NCBI RefSeq assembly: GCF_021018805.1
Contig: NC_086247.1
Span: 3,301,501 to 3,365,500, forward strand
DNA: 64,000 nucleotides
Direction: 5' to 3'
Source: Prinia subflava
Lineage: Eukaryota > Chordata > Aves > Passeriformes > Cisticolidae
Of this stretch, positions 10,816 to 22,300 are shown piece after piece. The position numbers and the translations under genes were made by a program. The notes beneath the pieces are model-generated. The model had not been told where the DNA came from. It did not search any database and saw nothing but the letters and a program-made list of their open reading frames with translations. The number at the start of each line of letters is the position of its first letter. Positions within the stretch are counted from its first letter, which is position 1.

Positions 10816-11627
10816 GTGGCCTGCTGGAGCTGTTGCTGAATGAGTGCTGCCACCTCATCTCTGCCAACAACTGCTCATCCCTCCAGCTGAAAAACGAGGC
10901 AAAAAAGAGCCACCAGGCAGAAGCAGTGACATCCCTGATCTGTGCAGCAGAGCAGTGAAATGCACAGAGGAGAGGCTTTAGCCTGTGAGCTGTTTGTCTC
11001 TGTTGTCATTGCCATTAATCAATCCATGCTTAATGCCATTTCTTTCAATTCACTAACTCTCTGCTGCCAAATCTGTATAATCCTGTTCTCCTCACTGTCT
11101 CTGTGTGTCTCCTGACTTCACCTCCTTCCTGCTGTCTCTTTCCCCTGCCACCCACCTGTCTCCAAAAAATCCATGGGGGGAAATTTAATGGAAAAACAAA
11201 TATTTTATTCAAGAATCTAAGACAGTGGTCTGGCTGCCAGAGGCTGCTTCATGCATGAAGCATGTAGGAAAATGATTTGGGATAAAAAATAAGAATATGT
11301 AGTGGAAAACACAGTTTGAATTCCCTGGATGAGCAGGGTCAGTGCATCCAATCTCCCACAAACATAATCTAAGGGGGTCTCAACAGAGGATGCAGCAGAG
11401 TGGAGACCCCAAAGCCAGACTCTGTTCCCTTGTGGGGGAGAGAACTCAGTGGTGGTTTCCTGCTGATAAATCACACACAGCAGCTGAAAACCAAGGCAGA
11501 TAAAGGAGGACGTTCTGCTGTTGAATCAGCAACCCATGAGGCATGACAAAATCCCCCTGTTTGGACTGACACACGTCCCCATCCCAAAGTTATCTCAGGT
11601 ACTATCCTGAGATGCCCATCCCAAAGG
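10816..11627. other. unique non-coding DNA
   Basis: No repeat family or gene was recognised. The first 60 bp may be decayed CR1. Confidence 0.45.
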
Positions 11628-11990
11628 TGTCGACTGCAGTGAGGTCTCCCCTCAGTCTCCTCCAGGGTGAACAGACCAAGTGTCCTCAGTCACTCCTCAT
11701 CCAGCTTCCCCTCAAGGCCCTTCACCATCTTCATTACCCTCCTTTGGATGCTCTCTAACAGCTTTACATCTTTCTTATATTGAGGCACCCAAAAACTGAC
11801 ACAGTGTTCGAGGTGAGGCCTCCCCAGTGCAGAGCAGAGCAGAACAATCCCCTCCCTTGCTCAGCTGGTGATGCTGTCCCTGATATCCCCAGGACAGGGT
11901 TGGTCCTCCTGGGTGCCAGGACACTGCTGACTCATATTCAACTTGCCATCAACCGGGATTCCCTAAGTCCTTTTCTGCAGCAACAGTCCC
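11628..11990 (-). mobile_element. CR1: CR1 LINE, ORF2 3'-region fragment without tail
   Basis: The plus strand is the complement of CR1 ORF2. Landmarks in order are GCAGTGAGGTCTCCCCTCAG, CTTCACCATCTTCATTACCC, GTGTTCGAGGTGAGGCCTCC, AGTGCAGAGCAGAGCAGAAC and CATATTCAACTTGCCATC. These match the standard CR1 region coding for the C-terminal part of ORF2. The frame is broken. Confidence 0.88.
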
Positions 11991-12042
11991 AGTACAAAAG
12001 AGAACTACCAACCATGATAAAAAGGTCAAGTAATTTTCTAGA

Positions 12043-12144
12043 GGAAGCTGTCCCTGACCATGGAAGAGGGGTGGAAATGGATGATCTTTAAAGTCTCCTC
12101 CAACCCCAACCATTGTGTGATTCTATGATTCTGTGATTCCACGA
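12043..12144 (+). mobile_element. CR1: CR1 LINE 3' tail fragment
   Basis: CTGTCCCTGACCATGG, GGATGATCTTTAAAGTCTCC, CCAACCCCAACCATTGTGTG and three ATTCT(A/G)TG tail units form a sense CR1 end. It lies about 50 bp from a minus-strand CR1 piece, so the two make a short inverted pair. Confidence 0.88.
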
Positions 12145-13747
12145 TATGTGCAGTCCTTGAAAGTGTGTTGCTGCTGTTGTAAGCAAGCTATAAAACTGCT
12201 CCATTTATACCCAAACTCACCCAAAATATTTCTGAATGAGCAAGAACTGAAGGAAGAGGATTAAACATGTCTGATCCTAGGCCATATTTATATTTATTTA
12301 TCTCACATCTCGTTGTTCTTTTTCTCTAAAAAGATCTAAAACATCTTAAAGATTTTCTTCTGGATTTCCCTTTTGACAATGACACAAAAGAAATTTGTGA
12401 TAATTTCTTATCAGCTTATATAATATTATCTTTGTTTTCAAATCTCATCTACCAGTTCTGATACTTTTCTTTCCTTAGAGAAGAGTCCAAAATTCAACAT
12501 AGCAGAATTAAACACCAGAATTAATATCAGAATAAAATTTACAGCTGATTTTGAGAGAGGTAAAAATATTTTGAGAAAATCAGTGAGGAATTGTAGAGTT
12601 TTCTTTTTTCAAGTAAAAATGGCTGTTGTTTTAAATTATGTATATGCCTTCGTTCAAAAAAGTTCATGGAATTAAATTTCCCTGGTGTAATTACAGGAAG
12701 TCATGGGCACACAAAACATGAACAATGCTAAAGTAATTTTAAAAAAGTACAAAGAAAAACAGTTCCTTTGTATATACACATTTACTAGAAAAAGGAAATG
12801 TTTTAGGGATGAGATACAGAAAGTAAATAATTTCAGACTAATCTGAGTTCCTCTATTCACTTACCTTCTAAGGTACAAACAAAGAATAGAAAAAATTAAA
12901 TCACAGTAGAAATAGACTTTAAAAACCATAGAAGTTCATAAGCATTTTAACTTCCTTGAAGGTACAATGTGTTTCCTATATAAAACTGTAGCACTTATAT
13001 AAAACTTACATAAAAGCTATGCTGTGAAGATAAGAAAATATAGGAACCTCCTAAGCAAAAGATTTATCCTGAAAAAGAGGAAAGCTAATCTTTATAAATA
13101 ACTAATAGCAGTCCCAAGAAGACGATTCCTTTAGAAGTTTATAATAGTTGAGATGTCAGGTGATTTTCACACAGGTGATGTATTTTGGTCTGAAATTATT
13201 GCATCAGCAAATTTTGCAATATAAAGAGGAAAAGGCAGCAGAGCTTTAGATACCTTCCAATTTTTCTGTTAGGTATCCTTAACAATATGAGTTCCATAGA
13301 AAATCTGCTTTTATGACATTCATGATGATTATATTGGGGACACACTGGTTTTTTATCCCCCTGAAATCAACTCTTTCAAAATCTCACAATTAGGAAATTA
13401 TTTCACACCACCTGGTCCTTGATGCCCTGTGCCCACACTGTCCCTGTACAGTTCACTGCCCAGAAGAAGGAAAAAGAGAGAGGTCTTGTCTCCAAAACAA
13501 TGTCATCCCATCAAGACAGAAATGAAAAGAAAACCCAGCACAAAGGAGAGGAACAGAAACAATCATTCCCTGGTTTAATTTTGTTTATTTTCTTTCCATT
13601 TCTCTCCTATGTTTGTTTGTACAATGGACTCTTGTTGTATTTTGGATGCCACTGTCTGAGTTCTGACTCCTTGGTGTGCATCAGTCACAGGTTGGCAACA
13701 CCCAGGACTGGGCAGGGACTTTCCACAGGGAGAAAGAAGGGCAAAGA
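12145..13747. other. unique AT-rich DNA
   Basis: No repeat or gene was recognised. At about 12862 on the minus strand a strong donor-like AAG|GTAAGTG directly follows an acceptor-like pyrimidine run, but no open exon of reasonable size connects them. Confidence 0.5.
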
Positions 13748-14007
13748 GGAATGGCCTTAAACTGGAGAAGGATTTAGATTAGATATCAGGAAGAAATTCT
13801 TTATAAGGGTGGTGAGACACTGGTCCAGGTTGTCCAGAGAGGTTGTGGACTCCCCATCCCTGGACATGTCCAAGGCCAGGTTGAAGGGGGCTTGGAGCAA
13901 CCTGGGATAGTGGAAAGTGTCTCTGTCCATGGCAGGGGGTTGGATTGAGATGATCTTTAAAAATCCCTTCCAACCCAAACCATTCTGTGATTCCATAATT
14001 CTGTGAG
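13748..14007 (+). mobile_element. CR1: CR1 LINE 3' fragment
   Basis: ATATCAGGAAGAAATTCTTT, GGTGGTGAGACACTGG, GTTGTGGACTCCCCATCCCT, GGCAGGGGGTTGGATTGAGA and CCTTCCAACCCAAACCATTC give an almost complete 3' 260 bp of CR1 in sense orientation. Confidence 0.95.
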
Positions 14008-15194
14008 TTTAGAGGTTGCTCAGTGGAAAAGAAGAAAATCTCTACAGAATATGGGTCTAAAGAGGAGGGAGTTGAGGACAAACTCCTCAACCCCCCAGTG
14101 GGGATGTGACACTGATTAGTGCTGTGCTCCCTTCACCTGTAAATTGGAAATGGGAATTGGGTGTGAGAAGTTAATAATATCTGTTTAATCAATCCTGCTC
14201 ATAAATGGCCTGTCAAAGCGTATTATGTCTAATTAGTGTCTTTCCTTTTTCCTTCATACTTTTTTTTTCCTTTTCTTGTTTGTATGTGTTTACTGAATGT
14301 TGACAACATCCAACTCCCCTGATTTTCGGAACGCGTCACTTCGAGGCAGCATCTGCTCGGTGTTTCATTTTTAGCTCAAGAACATATTGGCCTTCAGACA
14401 CAAACAAGTGAAACCCCAACATCTGAATCTATTTCTGGGAAAGGGTGCTGAGGGATGGAGCTCCAAGAACATCTTTCACGGGGTTTATTAAAAATCAATA
14501 TGGATATTTTTTTACTCTTTCCCTGAAGTCACAACAAGTTAGAGAGTACTATTGCTCCAGGATAGTTGGGTGTTTGGCATCCCCACCCTGATTAAACTAT
14601 ATCCACTTACACACACACGTGTTAATACCCCTTCATGCCTTGCTGCTTTTCAGTTTTATCTTTGTCAGATTTCTGAAGATTTCTTTCTCTAAATGCCGGA
14701 AATTATCCCTTGGCCAACACCTAAATGAATTACAGCCTGGTAATCCATGTCAAGTTCAACTGAACATGCTGTATATCAGCAGGAGAGGATGAAGCTGCTT
14801 CTGATGGTCTCATTAGAGTTCACCATGTCAGCTTTGAAAGGCTCCTCTGCTGACCTGAGCACTCACGCTGCTGGCACATGTGGCTGCTTAAAATAGACCG
14901 AGCCAAAGTTCATCTGCAGTTTTTTAAAAAAGAAGAAATGAAGACAGAAGAATAAGAGGCATCGGGATACAGCCAATAAGAATGTTACTGCAATTCTAAT
15001 TTCTCTTTTTCTGTCATTCTTTAGGGGGTTTTTGGCCTGGTATTTTTAGGTTAAGATCAGGGTCTTGACATAATAGGTTAAAAGGGGTTGAAAAAGCTCC
15101 AGTTCCAGCTATAAAGGTTGTGGTCCAGCTTCTTAAGTAATTTAATCAAGACATGTAATGCTGAGTCTAGGAACTTCCCCATGTAAAATGAGGA
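14008..15194. other. unique DNA with a motif-dense segment
   Basis: No gene was recognised. The part 14105-14245 holds several TAAT/ATTA homeodomain-type cores and looks unlike the surrounding repeats (see findings). A short CA run lies near 14612-14622. Confidence 0.4.
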
Positions 15195-15357
15195 AGAGGC
15201 TGACCAGGGAAGTGGTGAAATCTCCATCCCTGATAAAAAACCCATGTGGTTGTTGAGCTTGTGGACATGGCTTAGTGGTGGGCTGGGCAGTGCTGGGTTA
15301 ATGGTCAGATTAATTTATGATCTAAGAGGTCTTCTCCAACCAAGAGATGTTATTTCT
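15195..15357 (+). mobile_element. CR1: CR1 LINE 3' fragment, decayed
   Basis: GAGGCTGACCAGGGAAGTGG, TGGACATGGCTTAGTGGTG, CAGTGCTGGGTTAATGGTCA and GAGGTCTTCTCCAACC follow the CR1 subfamily with 'gaggacatggtttagtggtgg'. The octamer tail is lost. Confidence 0.82.
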
Positions 15358-17320
15358 GAATGGAAAGAGACATCATGCACAATCCATCAGCAGCACATGT
15401 CAGCCACGCAGAAAGATGGGAAAGAAAATCCCTGCTCAAAACGCACAGCCCAGTAAAACCGGGAGAACAAAGAAGGCTATTTTGCTATCCAGGGTTGGCA
15501 TTAATTAAGTGTTGACACAGACTAATGTTTTTTTTCTTTCCTGGATATTTATCTTTATGCAGGTGGATAGAAAGATATTATAGTCAGCTCCCTCGGGAGC
15601 ATGGAAGCAATCAATCCAATTCTTGCACAATTTATCCATGCTTCTCTCTGCATCCTATTAGAACAAAAAAGGTCCTCCTGCCTCTTAATTGTCTTGGGTC
15701 ACTTCATGTATATGTAGATGTGTGTTTTGTTCTTGGGTGAAGTCTGTGAGTGCATGAATCCATCACATCCCCTAAAAATTTCTCTCAGCTTTTGCTAACC
15801 TCACTGTGCTGCTGATTAATTTCAATTAACTTAATCTAAGATGGCAAAATATTTAGCAGATTCAGGTGGCACATCATAGTTATTAATGTTGTCAGGGCTA
15901 ATTGGAGTGTTACTGCATTCTAGTATTGCCTCAGTTTGTCAGCTTTTTTTCAAATCCAGATAAATAAGTACATGGATTAGGTAGTAAGTAAGCAGTGCAG
16001 GTAATTAAATAGCATTTCAAACCGTGTCTCCAAGCACTTTTTTATCCTACCAACATTAATAATCTAAAAGGAGATCTTTATTTTCCTTTTTTTAGTTCTT
16101 TCTGCTTCTGTTGTTTTTCAAGTAGGCTTTTCCCCTTTTAGATTCTTAGAAAATGAGAAGCTGGAGTTGCCTTAGAGGCAAATATTTTAAAGGAATGTGT
16201 TATTTCTTCTATACCAATAATTTATAACAGGAGCAGAACCCCTCTCCTGCCCTTACCACCTTCCCCATTGTTAATCATTCAGCACTCTGTGAAAAATGAC
16301 ATTTTTACTTTACACTTCTGTATGGATAGTCAACGATCCAATTCAAGACAGCATGAACACAAGTTTATTTCACTTCCTTTGAGCACAATTCTGTTTAAGA
16401 CACACTTTAACTTTAAGAACATACTAAAGTCTCTCAAAGCACTCTGTTGCATGTGGGACAGAGAAGAAAAAAACCCTTCAAAAACAGCAAGAGAAAGATT
16501 TTTGAAAACATTTATCTGGGAGTATATGCACTTCAGTTTCTTTTTAATAAAGAAAAGGTGGAAGAGAAGGGCAGAATTTTTCTTGAGAGAAATAATGCAT
16601 CCATAGCTGGGCTATTTGAAGGCTTTTTTTATTTTCAAAGGCCATGGTGCACAGTTGTCAGATGTTTAATTTTCCTTGTTTACTTATTATTATCATGACA
16701 CTTACTTATTTTGCTTCTGCAAAGTTTTCTCAAAGAACACAAAACCAGGAGGAGTTTTTTAGTACACAGTCCATGTTGGAAAGGAAGGGCTGGAACAAAA
16801 TTCCCATCTCTGATCTGTAACAAATACTTGTTCCAAACATCAAAGTCTATCCTTAAATCACCTATACTGTGGTTCATAATTTTTAAGCAGAATCCACCTT
16901 TTACAAATATGATAAAGAGAGAGAGAACAAAAAGACAAATCAAGGAATATCAGCTTTGCCAAAAAAGAAATAAAATTGGTTTGATTGGTTTGAAATGTGA
17001 ATCTCAGAAAAGACCCCAACTTTTCTGGACTCAAAAAAACCCTCAACCCAAAGGCTCCTTTGTTGCAACCCTTTGCATGTTCATTTCCCATCCGATTATA
17101 CACTTTGGTGGGATAAAAAAATATACTGACATCATGTTCATTTATTTTTGAACCATAAGAATTAACCCCGTTCTCCTTCAATATGTGTATTTCAGTAGAG
17201 GTAGGAAATGGAGAATACATTGACTGCCAGGTCTAGAAGATTTTATCAAAATTGTTCCCGAGTATATCCTGTCTGCCCCAGTGACTGATATTTTACAGTA
17301 TGTCATGGGAATGGAATTAA
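15358..17320. other. unique AT-rich DNA
   Basis: No repeat or gene was recognised. The 83-146 codon frames around 16268-17220 lie on both strands, overlap each other and resemble no family. Confidence 0.5.
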
Positions 17321-17662
17321 TTCTTTCCTTTCCTTTCCTTTCCTTTCCTTTCCTTTCCTTTCCTTTCCTTTCCTTTCCTTTCCTTTCCTTTCCTTTCCTT
17401 TCCTTTCCTTTCCTTTCCTTTCCTTTCCTTTCCTTTCCTTTCCTTTCCTTTCCTTTCCTTTCCTTTCCTTTCCTTTCCTTTCCTTTCCTTTCCTTTCCTT
17501 TCTTTCCTTTCCTTTCCTTTCCTTTCCTTTCCTTTCCTTTCCTTTCCTTTCCTTTCCTTTCCTTTCCTTTCCTTTCCTTTCCTTTCCTTTCCTTTCCTTT
17601 CCTTTCCTTTCCTTTCCTTTCCTTTCCTTTCCTTTCCTTTCCTTTCCTTTCTTTTCCTTCCT
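17321..17662. repeat. (TTTCC)n pentanucleotide microsatellite, about 340 bp
   Basis: An almost pure run of about 65-68 TTTCC units (GGAAA on the other strand). One unit near 17500-17504 has lost a base (TTTC), which shifts the phase, and units at the 3' edge (17651-17662) are degenerate. The two strands give long artificial frames of repeating pentapeptides that are not genes. The tract is all-pyrimidine/all-purine with mirror symmetry, so it could form an intramolecular triplex. Confidence 0.98.
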
Positions 17663-18475
17663 GAGAAATCAAGCCACCAGGATGTCCTTTGTCATGTGGG
17701 TGCACTCCTTGCATCTTTAGTTCATTTTTAAATTTCCGAAGAAATCATCCTGGTTCTGAGGATAGCAGGACAAACACATTACCAGGAATTTTAGTTTCTG
17801 TTATTTACATCCATTACAGCAATACTTGGGATAGGAGAATATTCCCCAGCACCACAGATAGTGCAAACAGCACTGCCTTAGTACAACGTTAATTACTGTT
17901 TATTTTGGTTCTGCTTCTTTCCATTAGCTTGCATCCTATACCCACTCCCTGATTCCAAATATGAAAGCCAGGGCCAGTGTCCTGGTGTAACTGGGTAGAC
18001 TTTAAATACATAAAACATCTTCTCAAGGCATCCAAGAAAAGCAGCATCTCTTAACTCCTACCTTCCACTGAGTTTTTTATTCAAGAGAAGCTTTTGCACA
18101 CTTATGGACAAGATGTCACCTATCAGCTCTTTGGAAAAGCCCTGAGTTTTAGAGTCTCTGTCTTCTATTTCCCACCAAGTACCAAATAAATGTTTCTCTA
18201 AACACACTGTGATGAGGAAACCTTGAAAGTTTTCCAGGATGTGATTAAAAGTGCTAGATAAAGCTGGGGTGTAACAAAGCTGTAAATTCTTGATTGATAA
18301 AATTATGGGAGTTTATACTGTGACAGTTCATATAACAAAGTTTTCATTTGGCGCTTTTCAGGACGGAATCACAAACTCTAATCCAGCAGAGCCCACAGAG
18401 ATGGATTGCTGCCTTGGACAGGCAAGGCCACATCATGCAGAAACTGGGCACAAGTTTGGTTTCAGCAACCAAGCA
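17663..18475. other. unique DNA
   Basis: No repeat or gene was recognised. Confidence 0.5.
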
Positions 18476-18759
18476 CAAGGACATGCAGTGATAGGACAAA
18501 GGGGAAAGGTTTTAAGCTGAAAGAAGGCAGATTTGGATTTGGTCTTGCAAAGAAATTCTTTAATGTGAGGGTGGTGAGGCCCTGGCATAGGTTTCCCAGA
18601 GAAACTGTGGCTGCCCCATCCCTGGAGGTGTCCAAGGCCAGGTTGGAGAGGGCTCTGAACAACCAGGTCTGGTGAAAGCTGTCCTAGCCCATAGCGTGGG
18701 TTTGGAACAAGGTGATCTTTAAATTCTTTCCAACTCAACTCATCCTATAATTCTGTGAC
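18476..18759 (+). mobile_element. CR1: CR1 LINE 3' fragment
   Basis: GCAAAGAAATTCTTTAATGT, GGGTGGTGAGGCCCTGGC, CTGTGGCTGCCCCATCCCTG, GTGTCCAAGGCCAGGTTGG and GTGATCTTTAAATTCTTTCC match sense CR1. The tail ATTCTGTG is present once. Confidence 0.93.
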
Positions 18760-18937
18760 CATCCAAAGGTGTCTTATTTGGCAGACTTACACAAATTACA
18801 GAGAGAAATCCATCCATCAGTGATGTTGCCATCAGCACCTCTGAAAGCAACTTGCTTTGTTTCCACCTCAATACTCTTCTATCTGCACATCTAAACCCTT
18901 CTAGGGAACTGTCATTTGCAGCATCTGCAAAGGTGGT

Positions 18938-19346
18938 TGTTGTAGTAAAGCAGAGAGGACTCAGTTTCCTCATATAGGAAAAGCCTGATCTTTATTCACA
19001 TAACTCATTTTTATGGAGTTTTCACAGACCTCGTGTTCAACTCCAATTGGCTAGTGGCTTCTTGCCACTCAATTCATTGGTTAGTAAATAGCATTTTACT
19101 TGTCCATCAAATCTCTCTATTCTTGGAGTGTTTATATATTTTCTTTACTGATTCTCATGGGATAGATTTATTGTTTATGCAGGAGTGAACCGTTCGGTTA
19201 CCAGAATATTTTGTTGTGTTAACTGCTCTCACTCTTATGATTTTTCACATGGGAAGTTACAAGCTGACTGCTAGCTTAGCTAGAGTAGCAGGGCCTAAAC
19301 CATATTTTATAAGGCCTTTCTTTTATCTCTTTACCTGTATGCAACA
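18938..19346 (-). mobile_element. ERVK-like solo LTR with intact 6-bp duplication
   Basis: The 409-bp unit has inverted termini TGTTG...CAACA and an exact 6-bp duplication GGTGGT (18932-18937 and 19347-19352). On the minus strand the promoter signals are in order: CCAAT elements (19041-19082), TATA-like CATAAAAATG (complement of 19006-19015) and GAATAAAG (complement of 18990-18997). This gives U3-R-U5 with a short U5 ending ...CTACAACA. A single LTR with an exact duplication is a solo LTR made by LTR recombination. No internal sequence is present. Confidence 0.85.
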
Positions 19347-19352
19347 GGTGGT

Positions 19353-22300
19353 TACATTTGAACCTGCGTCACTGCCCAAATTTCCACATACCATTAATTT
19401 ATTTAATTTCCCCATTGCTTCTATAAGTGAGTGTACTATGTTCTTTCATCAGTTCCTCTAACAAAACTAATTTTCCCTTCTTCAGTTCTATGAATTTTGC
19501 CCTTGGTAATGGTTCTGAAAGGAAAACACTCGTTACAGACATTTGTTGATCTCAAGTTTCATTAAGTCCCAGAGGACTTGCACCAAATACATTTATTCTG
19601 AAGGCATAATGGAAAAAATGAATCTGAGATAACTGAAACATAAAAGAAATTGATAATCACTTGGTACTTAAAATCATATCCCAGACATTTTGCTTGTGCT
19701 TTCAGTGATATTCTAGAAAATGCTCATTCTACTGCATCTGTTCTAGTTCTTTGCAACATACTTGTAAAAATTATTTAGGAGGTTGACTTTGTTCATTTTT
19801 CTGGGAATAGATCCTTCTCTTTAATATCTTCCTTAACTTTATCCATTTAAAAAGAAACATTTATCCTTCTCTAGCAACCATAATAATAAAAAATGCTTAA
19901 TAACTGCAGGCACCTCCTCTATTTTGTTTATGGCAGAGTTAATGCAGACAAAACTTCCTTCTCAGTTCTGAGATTGCTGTGATTTGTATTTGAACATTAA
20001 TTTGCCTTAAGGTCCATTGATATCTGTTGTTCTTCAGCAAAAACCACTGAATTATCATGTTTCCTGGCCATGGGTTTTGATAGCTGGGCCAGTGACAGTT
20101 CTGCTTTACTTGTAGGAGTTATAAGAACTTGAACCAACCAGACACAATCTGCTCTGGCAATCAAATTTCAGCTCCCATCCCTGCTCTGTGTCATTCTGGC
20201 TCATCACAGACACTCTTATTTGCTGCTGACCTCAAACAAGAGTCAGAAATCTTCCTCATCCTCAAATAGTTCTTCTTGTGTTTCTTCAATTTTGCTTCAG
20301 TGGTCGTGATAGCTTGAACACAGCTTTGTGTGATGTCAGAATATTGAGTAGCTGTGGCTCTGGAAGGATATTTACCTACTCTGGATTAAATATGTTCTAG
20401 AAATAACTCACTACAAACCTCACTGTACTCTCAGTGACAAAGTCAGCTGACAATAATAAGTTGAACCCAGCCTTTCAAACCCAGAGATGCCTTCATGGGA
20501 CACCAGCCCAGCTAAAAAAGAACAGGGTTTTTTGGGGTTTTTTTCTGCTTGGTACATCTCTGCTTCTTTTCAAATTTTCTAGCACTCATAACCCAGGAAA
20601 GAGTGGGAAATCAGTGTCTGTTGGGGGAAACAAAAAGCAATGATTGTATGATGGTGAAGATGCCAGCTTTGCTCTCCTGGGCTATTGCTGTTATGCAGCA
20701 TCTTTTGTACTAGATAAGATGAAAGTACATAAGCCATTAATGGATTTGACGGTAAAAATAAAATTTTGAAGCTTTGTCTGAGTTCATTGGCTTCTGAAGG
20801 CTGTCAGGCTGAAAAATCTCTTGTCCCAGGCACTCTGCTGTTCCTGGGTGAGAACTGCAATATTGCAATTGCACAAGAAGCTGGGCTCGTTCTCACTACT
20901 GCAATTCCTAAAGGAGATCTGTCCTTCAGAACAATGATAGCAGAAGACTGGAGCCACTGGAAACTTGTCCATCATCTCTATTTTATCAAATGGAATGTTT
21001 CAGGAAGCATGTTTCTTGTAAAACATTCATGCTTAATAAAGCATTCATGTGTTTCCACTTTCTACAAGTGGGAATGAACACAGTGACAGCAATTCTGAGG
21101 CTCCAAGCTGACTGAGGACATCCAGATAAATCCACACAGTCCTCTCAAGTATCCATGCTAGGACAGTACCTCGAAGTGATATTTAACACACCATCTGAAT
21201 CCATTGCTCCATCTTAATTTGTTTATCTGGTACTCCAGTGGTTCCCTTGGAAAACTGCATATTTAATATCCCCTGCTTGATTCCACCTATACAGCAGAGA
21301 AAAATCTCTCACAGACTCCAGCTTCAGCTCGTCAGCTCTCACTAAGACATAAGTTTTCCACCCTGGAGATTGTTTCTGCCACAGCTTCTCCATCTGTTCT
21401 CATTTCTCACCCTAAAGCAGCTGTGGAGCAACTGCCATGCACAGCATCTCACTGGCCCTGCCTTCCAGCAAATGAAAGGTTTTAGGGACAGAGGCAAATT
21501 CTGCTGGGACCGATTCTGAACTAAAATCTTTGTAAAGTCTGGGCCAAGAGCCACTGGCTGGAGTAATTTCCCTGACATTGTGTAAATTTATGGAAAAAAT
21601 ATAATCAGATTTTACATTTAGGAGAGAATTAATCTGCTGCCTGGGTTGAGTGATAAAAGAAGACCCAAAGGGGAAGTTATAGTAGACAATGATGACATAA
21701 ATCTTTTATAAAGAATCTAGGCCTCCTCTGGGTTATCATTTGAGATACAGATGCACAAAAATGTTATTTTGGAGGTGGATATTGCAGCCTGCCAAAGTGA
21801 AGCAAAGTAAGGGGCTCCCATCACTACAAAGTGCTTTTTCTGCTACAAAACACCACTGAGATGCGTGACGGCTTCATCTACTCATCCCATTAACCAAACA
21901 GCAAAGTTTCCTCACCTGATAGGTGAAGCAAATTGTTTAGGCAAATAATGCATCAAGAAACTCCCCTCCTCCTTGTGCTGTACTGGTGTGGATAAATAGT
22001 TGCCTCTGTAGTGGAAGAAGGTATTTAAACAAAAGAAAAGCAGTCATGAGATCACAGGAGAACACATATTCTAAGGTGATTTAAGAAAAAAAACAAACTG
22101 ATATATGCATAACTAGACAAATTACAAGAGAGTGGAGATAGACAAGCAGAGAGCTACAGCCTGAGCACTCTGCACAGGACGTGTTTTTGATTATTAAAGC
22201 AAAGCTTCTCTGAAGATTTCCAGTCCCCAACTCTCAGTTTTCTGCCGGTGCTTGCTCAGTTTTGGAGAGGTTTCTGTGCTGTGTTTTCCACAGAAAGGAC

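Noticed and set aside
12862..12900. Acceptor-like and donor-like signals about 3 bases apart on the minus strand
   Set aside because: An exon of a few bases is not credible and no supporting open frame exists.
17178..17714. Open frames of 127 and 178 codons on both strands through the pentanucleotide tract
   Set aside because: They are simple translations of (TTTCC)n/(GGAAA)n and have no other content.
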